From Onchidella celtica (Eukaryota; Mollusca; Gastropoda; Systellommatophora; Onchidiidae), in contig OZ007581.1 in NCBI GenBank assembly GCA_963931925.1, forward strand, positions 11,514,692-11,578,691: a stretch of 64,000 bases of DNA. The letters are read 5' to 3'. Below are positions 38,101 to 50,100 of this stretch, piece by piece. The translations under genes were made by a program, and so were the position numbers. The notes under the pieces are model-generated. The model was not told where the DNA came from and searched no databases. It saw nothing but the letters and a program-made list of their open reading frames with translations. Positions within the stretch are counted from its first letter, which is position 1. Each line of letters opens with the position of its first letter.

Positions 38101-41100
38101 GCTTTATGGAGAGGTACGCTTGGGGGCCACACAGTCATCAAGTACCTGCGCTTAGGAGGGGGGTGCCCACAGCTCATGAAAAGCATGACCGGGGGAGGAA
38201 TGGGGACCTGTGAAACTTTTCAATTACGGTAATGAATTGAAAAATTTTGTTTTACTTTTATTTTTTCAACAAAATAGGATTAAAGGGTGATATTTATGGA
38301 AGTTAGTTATACTAGCCACAATTCTAATGAAATTGAAAGAGTCAAAGTATCAGTTTAAGGGGTAAACCCGTCCAAGGGTGGCGTAGGCCCAGATTGGTGG
38401 CTTGCCACCTAATGATTATGCATCACACTAAAACACTACTCACTGCCCATACAGCCTTGGTCTGGCTTACCCCTAAAATGTCATTTAAGGCTTCAAAATA
38501 TCGGGGCTATATCATGGATATTCAACATTTTAATGGCCGCAAGATCGTACGGGCGGGGAGGAGCAAGCTAAGCGTGTGAAAAGCGCACAAGGAACGAGGG
38601 GGTGTCAAAAAAATCACCAGTTTCGAGCGTACGTAGTTTATGGGTGGCCCTTTAGAGTTGGCTAGCAGGCCGCAATCGTCCCATGGTGAAATTTGAAACA
38701 GCCACAATCACGATTTCAGAGCTAGTCTACATGCTCCAAATAACTTTGGGGACAAGGTGGTCTAGAGGCAAGGTGCTCGCCTCTCATGCCAAGGGTCCCG
38801 GGTTCTAAACCCGGCCGGTGCAGGCATGTTGGAAGTTTGGGATTTTTCTCATATTTTCATGTCCCTGATCCTATTGAGGGGTAGGATCGAGTACCTAGTC
38901 TTCTCGGATAAGGACGAAAAAATTCGGAGGGCCCGTGTGCACGTTGCTCACGTTAAAGATACCTTGGCAGTTGGGAATCGTAAAGAGCAGGCCGAACAGG
39001 CCGCTGCCCGGGCAAAATTAAATAAAATTCATCCCTACCACCCACTCCCCCTCATCCCCCCACCACCAAAAAAAAAAAAAACGCCGACCGGCGCTGCACT
39101 GTGGCGACGACGTGCCTGCTCCAGTTGTAACTGGGGTGCAATGGCACAAAGGCAAAATTTCCCAAATGGGATTAAAGAGTTATACAAATACAAATACAAA
39201 TACAAATAACTAAGTACTATGGATTTTTTTTAAAAATGGGAATGAAGCAAAGTGTACCCTCAACAGTGTGTTTGTAATACAAGACAGAGAGAGAACCTCA
39301 ACTAGTGAGCTGTAACTGGCCATCTTCTCGTTGATTTCTCTACCCTCACATTTGTTCCCCCCACCATGTCATCATACACACACACACACAGAAATGTAAA
39401 TGCCAAGAGTAGCCATCCTCCATAAATGAAGATTTCAAAACGAGAGAGGGAGGGGGCGGGGGCTTAGAGATATAAGTGCCAGGAGCAGCGATCTTTCAAA
39501 AGCAAAGATATCAAAATACCGGGGGGGGGGAGGAGGAGGAGAGAGAGAGAGAGAGAGAGCATATGGGAGGGAAACGCGAGAGAAAAGGTTGGGATCATTT
39601 TTTATTGTATGTCCAGTATCGACTAAAAAATTGAAACATATCATTATGCCATGGCGGGCGCTAGTATGACGTGAAATTTTATGAATAACCTCTACCTGAC
39701 TGCCCGCGGCTAGCTGTCCATTCTTACACCTGAGTCAGGTGGAGCGATCGGTCAGCCAGGGTGTACTATTACACGGCTAACAATGAATGCAAGCCAATGG
39801 TTTATGAATGAGCCTCTGGACAAGGGAAATAATTGGACCGATACCACGGTTGTTGTTCTTTAATCCGGGCATGTCAAGTTTTCTTGAGTTTCGTCCGTTT
39901 TGTTTACTCACACTAATATTATTATTCACCATCAAAGAAAGAAATGAGAGGTCAATTGTTTTGATTTCACGCCGTAGATCGATTATATTTCGTAAGGGGG
40001 AGAGGTGGTCGTGTTATTGCAGGCGCGCCTAGCAACGGGTTACGGCCACGGCGCGAGGTATGTCATATTTTACACTTTGAAGATTTCTTTGACGAAAAGG
40101 TACATATAATAGGCCTGCAAAACTCTAGAGAGGCAGTTTGGGATAAATTACTTTCGTATTCATGCGAAACTTTGCTGTAGGACATTGCCATGTAGTTTAT
40201 TATCACTTTCAAACTGAAGACTGTAAAATGTGAGGAAAATCGAAGAGTATATTGCAAATGCTGTCTTGGTGAGAAAGTTCCCCAAAATCGATCAGAGAAC
40301 TTGTTGTTTTCTTAAGTGGAATAGCCCCGTGCATACGATCATTCTTTAACTGCACCGGATTCCTTTGTCATTAAAAACAGTTGACATACATCGCTGGGCC
40401 TTGTTGAATGGATTGTCACAACCTTATTTGATTATTCTTTTAATTATTGTAAATTGATAAGAGGACAAGAGTGGAATCTCGCCAGTTAGTTAATGGAATA
40501 TTTGTGCCTTGGACTTCTAGTGGCAGAACTGCACAGTCAACTGACTTTCGAATCAAAATCCAAAAAAGAAATGTCACCACAGAAGCTACCAGAAAGATGA
40601 TTATAATTACGACAATTTGAGTTCGAGCTTGGAGAAAGTACGTGGACACGATCACCGTCACATTGTGCTAGGAAAAAAGCAAGTCGAGATACAGAATAAA
40701 GCAGATCGATAAGACAGGAAGAGCTCCCACTAGAAACGCCCACCAACATCTTACCAGAAAGATGATTTTATATGTCCAAAACAGAAAAACTATGCCTGAA
40801 GCTCTTATAGTCTTCAGAAATGCGTTTTTGGATAGTGGAAACGAATGGAGTATTTATGCGGCGTGTAGCACCATCTGTTAAATGGGTCCCCCCTCTTACC
40901 ATTTCGTGTAGAACATGGCCTACAGCATCATGCCTCTTTGATGCATAGTTACCGGATCCTTGTGATCCATACATTAAGAGTGAAGCATCCCCCGCAGAAT
41001 TTACAGTAATTCTTCCAGCAATTCATGTGGTAGTTTTTCAGTAGCTTGTCATCACAGTTGGCCATGAATTACTTTCACGATCCACCTACCAGCTGGTGGC

Positions 41101-44100
41101 GCCAGTGACAGTCTCTGCGGCCTTCTTGCTTGAATATTAAAACCCATCATGCTACCCAACCCGTGACGATAGAGGAATGTCATGATGACCTCAAACTTTT
41201 TGGATTAAATGTCATAGTGTTGGTGTTTTCACCCATGGTGTAGAGACTGAAATAATGAAATTTACGCTTTGGTATCCAGTCAAAGAGTGGCGTGGCATAT
41301 CAGACACCAAACATGAGAAACAGTCAGCTAAATTAGACAGATGTCAATACTGTAATGGAGCCAGAGGATGATGTAGGCACCTAAAACTCTGTAACTGTGT
41401 GGGCAAAAAAATGATGAAACTTTGTTTACAGCCACAACTTTTTATGATGAGTTATGTGGACACATCCATTTGGGGCAGAATTCATTTATGTTTATTTACA
41501 TTTTTTTTTTTGAGCCTCATGAAAGGAGACGCATGTCACCCAGTAAAATTGAAAAGTATGATCGGAAATTTGAGGGTGACTCTGTGACCACCGGTTAACG
41601 AATGGCACTTTAGCTAGTATTACTAATAGATGTATGTTTAGTGTGAGTAATTCTTTGTTGGTAAAGTAGAGTGTGTTCTAAAACTAAAGCAACAGGCACT
41701 GGGTGATGTGTTTCTCATATGGGACACTGGATCCCAGAGGGTTAAATGATGCTTTTCTCGAGATAGTCTCTGTGTCCAGCTCATTTGCCTTTGTGTTTTC
41801 TCTCTGACAGGGCCAAAGGAGATTCGTGTGTACCCATGGCAATGTCTGGTTCCTTTCCTCAATGTGTCCAGCACCAACTTGCCCCCAGCTGCCACACCAC
41901 CCCCTCCATCTACTACCCATGGACCACCCCCACCACAGCCCAGCACCAATGCACAGCCAGCATCCAACACCCAGGCCACGCCTCCAGCTAGTCAAAGTGA
42001 CAGATTATCAACTCAAGGGGCAGAGATTGGTAAGATAAGAATTGCCTTATAAATGTAAACAGGTCATCTTACTTTATATCCGCCGGCAGGTTTTACCAAG
42101 CACTTAATCCCTTTGTTATGCTGTGGACGCATACTGTACGTCCTGAAGTCAATCATGAGAGTGCGCTGTTCAGCATACGCCGAAGATGAACATGTGGCAG
42201 TGAAGGGGTTAATACCACCATTAACTTGCACATAGTCATTTATATACAAGAAAAATTGTGCCTAACTTGAGTGTCTGAGCAGATTTTAAAGGTTCAGTTA
42301 CTATCGTCAGTTCACGAAATTTGGGACTTTTACTTTTTCCAGGGTGTGGTCTGTGTCTCTATATGAGTTCACACACACAAACACACATTACATTAAAAGT
42401 ATATGTGTATTTGGAAATATATGTAGCTACACAGTGATGGGCCGGTTCAGATGGAATTCAGTGTTGTTCAGAATGTTTCACTTTGAGCCCTGAATTACAG
42501 ATGTTAGATAAACTAGTTGGCCCGATGAGTCGGGGAATACACAGATGTGATTTTTAAAGTTGAGTTTTGATCACTAGTGTGAAAATTGAGGAGCAGATAG
42601 AAATCTCCTGTCATACTTTTTAATTCTACTCGAAGAAAATGCGTAGTTTCTGGCTCAAAATGTCAGAACACTTTCTTCTGTTCAACTCAGTTGTGGCCCA
42701 AAGACAACTACAGTATTAAAAATACAGGGAACTTCAAGATCTTTCAAAATATGCCCACGTACACCTTTGCGTCTTTCTGTGTGTAATTTGATATTTTGTA
42801 GAATTTAAGGCTCAGCACTTGAAAAGCCTTTCATGATTGCATTGGAGGCCTTACTTCCTTTATAATAGATAAATGTCTGGTTCTTTAGAGTTAAGAACTT
42901 GCGATCCGAAATATTTCGATTTGTTCATGTTATGATAGAGCATTCTTTCCTGTTTTATTTCCAGCATTTAAGCCTGATGAAGACATTGATGATGATGATG
43001 ATGATGTGTTTGAGCCAGTGGTGGATTCTCCTAAGAAATTCTCTCCCAGGTCACAAGCCAAACGGAGGACGCAGTCTTTGAGTGCCCTCAAGGATAAAGA
43101 CAAGGATGATAAAACCCGCAAGGTAGGACAGACTTCTTTCATTTTTCAAGCAGTACCAATGTTGTGGGTTTTACCGTGACCACAGATATCAAGAACAGGA
43201 GTTATTACAATTTATTCTGCAATACTGACTTACAATTTTTTAACTATTTTTTATTCTGCAATACTGACTTACAATTTTTTAACTATCTTCCTACAAAACT
43301 TCATTCTGTAAAATGATGAAATGATTTAGGGCCTCTTGTTAAGCTGACTTTATTAAATACTCACAAATTAAGTTCTTCAAAATATATGTGCATGGGTTGC
43401 GTTTGCCGCTGCTGGGGTCATCTTCTGCCCTATCGTTCTGTTATATTCTGTCTGCGGTCTTGCTTCTTTCTAGCTCAATGCGACTGTTATTGTGTTGGCG
43501 TGCTTTCTCCAAACTCAAACTTGTCAAAAGATAACAGGTTATTAAAAAAATCTCTTTCAGTTATAACAATTGTAAAATTATTATGTTGGAAATGAGAAAA
43601 TGTTCCTAAGTTGTAAGAAGATTTTATGGCCTTGGTGTATTGGTGATAAAACTTATATAATCGGCATCTATTAATGTATTATGAGAAAAAGGACAAGTTA
43701 GGAAGTATTTTGTACCAAAGCATTAACAAAAAATGTCAGACACTTCATTTTCTATATAACAGGTAAACTGTAACAAAACACTATACTCTTATATTGCGTT
43801 TTTTTGTAGCTTGCCTATTATATCTGTATCAATAATACTAATGATCATAATAATAATAGTAATAATTAAACATTTATGTAGCACTTCATCTCGTCAAAAA
43901 CAAGCTCTACGAGCTTTTCAGTCATTCTTGTACTTGTATCCAAATCGCAAAGAACATACTAAAATGTGACATTGGTGAGAAATAGCTGTGGTCACATTCC
44001 ATCAGTTAAAAAGATGTGATTTCAGATGTTTCTTGAACATTTTAGTATTTTTTATGTCTTTTAAGTTTTGAAGCAATGAATTCCAAGTGTTTTTTCTACC

Positions 44101-47100
44101 TCATTTGAAACTAGCAGATGTATTTTAAGCTAGCTAACAGTTTAATTAAACTTTTTTCCGATGGTGCTGTATTTCAGGCCAAAGATCATATCCGCAGACC
44201 AATGAATGCGTTTATGATCTTCAGCAAGCGACATCGAGCCATGGTACATGAACGTCACCCAAACCAAGACAACAGGACTGTCAGCAAAATTTTGGGGGAG
44301 TGGTGGTATGCCCTGGGGCCGGAGGAGAAGCAGAGATATCATGATTTGGCTGCCAAGGTAGGACGGACATATCATTGCCCCAGCACAGCTTTATTTTATG
44401 GTTAAACTTTACAATGTGTTAGAGCAACTTTTTAACACCGCAAAATCTACTCCCAGGGGTGCGCAGTGGTGGATCTACATTTTTGGGACCCTGAAGCTTG
44501 AACTGTCGTGGAGCCCCTTCGCAACCAGCAACAGTAGGCCAACATCCAAAATTTCACTCAGTAAAATTTTCTTCAGGGTCCTTCTGGGAGTAGGAGCCCT
44601 GAAGCTTAAGGTTTATTAGTTTTATAGTAGAACTGCCTCTGAGAGATATGATACCTACACAGTTTTTGTGAAAATGATAGACAGGGATGGGAATTCTCAG
44701 AAAATTTTCTGAATCCCAGATTTTGAAAGATTTTTTCCCCTTAGTAAACACTATTTTGTTTGTTGTTAAGTATTTGAACTGGCCTTAGTGTGTGTGCATT
44801 GCGGTTGACAGTGATACGTTACGTCAAAAGTTCAGGAAAACTATTCATGAGATAATGTAAATAACAGTCAGGTCGAAAATGTGAATCTGAACTTTTTTCT
44901 TGATGACTTTGAGAATAGCTCAGTTGTTGGTAGTACCAGATGAGAGATTTCTTTCATGAGGGGTGGCATTGTCCATCTTAACCAACAAATTTTATGGGCA
45001 TCGCCAAAAAGAAACAGCAAGAACAATGGAGATATTGATAATACCAAAAGAACGGACCAGTCACTGTAATTTTGCACCCATTTCACATTCTCTCAATACA
45101 TGTATGTCAGAGAATTCTTACAATGTCACGGACTGCCGTGGCTGGGCAAACAGTACGGTCTTGCTTCTTCCTAGCACGATATGGCTGTTATCGTGTTGAC
45201 ATACTTTTTCCAAATTCAAATGCAAAACTCAAACAGCGAAAACTACAAAATTGTGCAAATCCGCGAAAGTCCTTGAGTTTTCATAATTTACTTCATCGGC
45301 CGAGTTAGGCTTGCTTTTTCTTGTATGTAAATAGTTTTGTGGAAGTCAGTGGTGGCATTTCATTAAGAAATAATCTTGTGGATAATGAGACAGAAGTAAT
45401 GGCAGCTATAAAACAGTAAAGAAGAGAAATTCATGAGTCATCACTGACCACCTAATTCACAACCATTTTCAGCACAGACAGGATAAGTAGTAAATTTATT
45501 CTATCCATTTGTTAAACTTTTTTGGCATATTACAGGTGAAGGAGGCCCACTTCAAAGCCCACCCACACTGGAAATGGTGCAGCAAAGATCGCAAAAGATC
45601 CAGCACCATTGCTGCCACTCTCAACAAACAGAGAGACAGTCGCTTGAGTTCAACAGAGGACAATTTGGATACAGGAGGGTATGTATAACCTGGTCACCTC
45701 AACTCCTTGAGTGCATGTTTTTCCCCGCCATATGTTGGGAAAAGTTCTGAAAATAATAGTCTACATTTCATTCCTAATAAGAATCAAGTTGATTAATGTA
45801 TGGAGGTAAAAAAAAAAGTAAATTAAAAAATGTAAGGAGGTGAGCTTTCTGAAGGATTTTTTTTTTTTGTTATTGAGAGCATTATTGCTGGATATTTGAT
45901 ATTTGTTTCCATGCTTATGCCAGAATTTTTATTCTTTCCTGGCAATACAGTGTGACTGGTGAACCTTTGACCCCAACAGAACGTCCAGTGGGTGCCATGG
46001 ACAACCTGGCACCCCGACGTTTGGTCAAACAGACCAGTTTGGATGATCCCGGATATGATGACCCTGTAACTTTGCCACGTCAGCGGCCACACAGCTTGTC
46101 TGCAGTTCCTAGGGATGACGATGCAAGCAGTGCTTTTGTTCGTTTTGTGCCAGTAAGTTTTTATCAACTCGTGTCAGTTCTAATTTATTTATCATTTCCA
46201 TAACTGTGAGGCAAATATCTCCACTTTTGAAGTTGATCAGGCAAAAAAAAAAAAAAAATCAGAAAGAAATGTCCTATGAGTAGCCATACTGGAAAAAAGT
46301 GTATAGGTCGTTGTTTAATGAAACAACAAATTTTGGCCAAACAAAGCATAACCTTGTCATGGTGTTTTTTTTTAATGCCTTAATGTAGTAAGCTGAATGT
46401 CCTGTTTCCTACCTTGAATCTTCACACATCAGTATCTATGAAGCTTACACACATGAATTTGCAAACGTGGAAAGTGCGCGTTTTATTTGAGGCCCAGGTT
46501 TAATTTCTGGTAGACTGAAGAACTGTTAAAAAAAACATGCAGTCACAAAGGTCTGAAAAGAGAAATACAGACAAGTAGCCGGCCAAGCGATACAGTGAAT
46601 TATGATTTGTTTTACGGCATGGCCAAAAAAGAAGTTGGCTTTGGTTTGAAGGCGCCAGTTGGACAAAGGATTTGTCTGACCATGAAAAAAAAAAAAAATA
46701 TGCAGCATGAAAGTTCTTTTCCTCAGATCTGGTATTAGATAATCTTTTATAATAAAAATTGCTTCGTGGAGGAATTTAATAAGATTTGAAAAGATAAAAT
46801 ATTAAGTTGCTGCTTGTTGGTTCTCTGTAAACATTGTAATGTTTAGTCTGAAATTCTAACAAATAGGAGCGGATGAAATGATACTAATATTTGGAGAAAA
46901 TTGTTTATTGATAAACTTTTGTTTTTGTTTTTGTTTCTTTGTTTTTTTTTGTTGCGAGCTGGCTTCCAGTGTTTCCGGTGAACTGCCTCTTTTGGTCTTT
47001 TGACCTTCCACCGGCAACTGGCATTTAGATTATTTTTGAAGAAATCTTGTATCCGCCCTGATAACGATATCTCTCTTTTATTTCTGAAACTTTATGAACA

Positions 47101-50100
47101 GTTTGGGGCCACCAGAAACAAAAACGAAATAAGTTTGGGGTTGCATTTTGTTGGCAAAAACTGGTCACGGCGGTTTATTCTCACTACCAGAGCGGATCAC
47201 TTAGTTTGCCCGCGGGAAGGTCATTAATCACCGGCCGAGCCCTGCCTTGACAGGCGCACAGGTACCGCCGCCGCTAAACCTTATCGGATGCCGCGAAATT
47301 TAAAAATTGGCCGTTTTGTTAGCCTTTCTATCACTGAACCTTTCATGAAAACATGGAAGTGTGAGATATCAATGAAAAGCTCAGTACCTGCTCTCTATCC
47401 TTGTCTTTGTCCAGTTGTGATTGCATTATTCATTCAATCTTGAGCAAGTTTTGAAAAGTGTTTGTAATTTCTGGTCAGATTTTTCATTTTTTTGTTTTTA
47501 AAAATTCATATAAATTAATTGCTACTTTAAAAGTTGTCCATAGTTGCTTCTTCACTTGCGGCAACCGTTAAGACCTGTAGTAAAGAAAGAATTGTCATTA
47601 GGCGTGTATAAATAAATGACTTATCAGCAGGTGAAGTTGTGTCACCTGGGTTAAACTGAGAAAAACAAAGAGAAACTCCTATTAAACTGTGGAAATTATA
47701 CGACTTGAAATACTTAGCAATGATACAATTTAGCAACATTGTTTAAATATCGATTTCCTGATAACTGAACAACAAAACTCTCCCACCAACACCATACGGA
47801 CAGTGTGAACAAGTGAGAACAATCTGCGTAAAGCTTGTGGCCAGCGAACTCAGCAAAGAGCAACACCACAGAAGAAATCTACACACTCAACAGACTTTAA
47901 ATCCCACATGTGGCATCATTTGAATTTACCATAGCCGGCCTTTTATAGTAAATCGCTGTCTTAAATACACGAAACGAATAACACCCATGACAACCACACC
48001 GACACGACTTTCAAGCCACTATTGACACTACACACACAATCAGGAAGAAGTTCAGTACACGTAATAAGTGCTACTCTGAAGCCCACACATTTATTTCACA
48101 TTCTTGTCCCCACTGAGCCCATCCAGGACCAAGTCATGGCAGACAAAACACATTATTATCTGGAGATGGAAAATATGTTTGCCCTACAAAATAACACCGA
48201 AACTCCATATTTTTGAAACCTATTGCCTCGACTTATCGAGAACAGGATAATTATCCAGCATAGAAAGAGAACCGGACGGGGAGCAACTAAATTCAACAAT
48301 CAAAAAATTGAGACAAAAGCATTAGGAGAAAGAAATGAACATACAGGGTTAAAGACAGCCATGAACGAACATCTTTTACAAGTACGACTATAGCTGAAAT
48401 CATTGATTCCCCGGCAAAAACAAAAAACAGAAAAATAATTGAAGAAACAAGTCACAACGGTAAAGATTCCGTCACAGGAGCTATCGATAGTGTTTTGTGG
48501 GAATTTTAACAATGTGTCTTCGTGTTTTCAAGTGCGTTTTTAGATCTTGTAGGTAGAAATTTGCATCGTGAGAAACCTCAGTGAGTGAACAATGGTGCTC
48601 TATTCACATTGTTTTTACTAGTAAATGCACCCGTTCTCCGAACGGTGAGTGGCAAACAAAACAAAAGAGATTGAGAGACTGCAAAGACACGTTAGACAAA
48701 TGCTGAGTTTTTTAAACTATTAGCTTACCGGACAATCATGGTCGCAAAACTTCAGGGGGAAGGTCTTCCCCCCGTCCGCGCCACTTACCAAAAAGTAAAC
48801 AAACATATTAATTAATATGATGACCTCCCCTAACCCGCGCTTTCGTTCTTTCTTTCTTCTTTCTTTGTCCCATACAAATACTAAACCCAACCATAATGAT
48901 AAGCCTGCTCAAAAGACCCCTCTTTAGTGTGTTTTCTTGACTGGCGCGGACGGGCGGAGGACCTCCCCTTCAGGGTATACACAACATTGCCTGTATAACA
49001 TTGTCAGCATCAAGCTGAGCACATGTCTTGTTTACTTTCAAGCAGGCCACGCTCAAAGGAAATGGCATATTCGATACTGTGTATCGGTTTTGCTCGCGCC
49101 CAGTAAAGAGGTTGAGGAATCGCTATCCATAACAATTATATAAACATACATTACGGCATCCATGCAGCTCGACAGGATAAAAATCAGTAGGCCTAGGCCT
49201 AGATATACCAAAATTGTGAGTGTCTCGCTTAAAGGCCATGAAAATAAATGCTTAGATGTCATGCGCAAAATGACAGCCTTCGATACTGAGTATCGATTTG
49301 CTACACCGATACGCAACACTCTAACAATCATAAAAACTACACCAGGAATTTAGTCCGGGTTTAAACGCTAAGGCGTTTCAGTTTTCAAAAAAATATAAGA
49401 CGTGGTCAAACGCAAAAACTAAGCCAGCCATGCAACTCGGCAGTATCAAAAACGATAGTATGCAAACTTTCAAGTGTCTAGCTTGAATGGCCATGAAATG
49501 CATAGACGTCACAGACAGTTTAACCCCTGCTCTCATTATTATAAGATTACCATGGAGTTTTGGTAGGGAGGTTACCCGAGAGAATAAGTTTCCCTGTATA
49601 AATCCTGTTAGCACATTATCTATGTAGTAAATTATGGAATCTGACAATGCATTTGAAGACGCCTAGCGCTAAAAGTAAGTTGGTGTGAAAGGTCAATCAG
49701 TGGGCTTTGAGTTGAATTTTAAAAGGTACGATTTTAGAGTGTCAGTTTCTTAATATGAATTTTTTAAAAACATATATTGGGACTAACCTTCCACTACATA
49801 TGCCCTTGTTTCAAGCGCTCCCTCGTTGTATGCATATTTATACTTTGTCATGAAAATTATATGTCTGTTAAGAGCATTAAAAACTCGTTCTTTTGATATC
49901 TTCACATTTATTACTTGACTTAAACTGTGAAGCTCACGCGTATTTTTTCAACGCATACGTAATAGCACATAGCAGTGATATTACCGCAAGCCAGCGCAGC
50001 TGGGCTCAGGTAACTTGACCCGTGCCTGACCTGACGGGCTTGGCGAGGAATGCCATTAACTAAGTGATCCGCTCTGAAACCGCCGTGTGGTGGATCTAGC

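Larger units (their letters stand above)
17527..41810 (+). other. cic intron 5 (24.3 kb)
   Basis: A giant phase-1 intron separating the long-isoform-only exons from the exons shared by long and short Capicua. In human and fly the short isoform uses its own promoter and first exon upstream of the shared exons (established). By analogy that start should be here. The intron holds one LINE, several MITEs, SINEs and three large CT-rich tracts. No phase-1 first exon could be recognised by eye. Confidence 0.75.
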
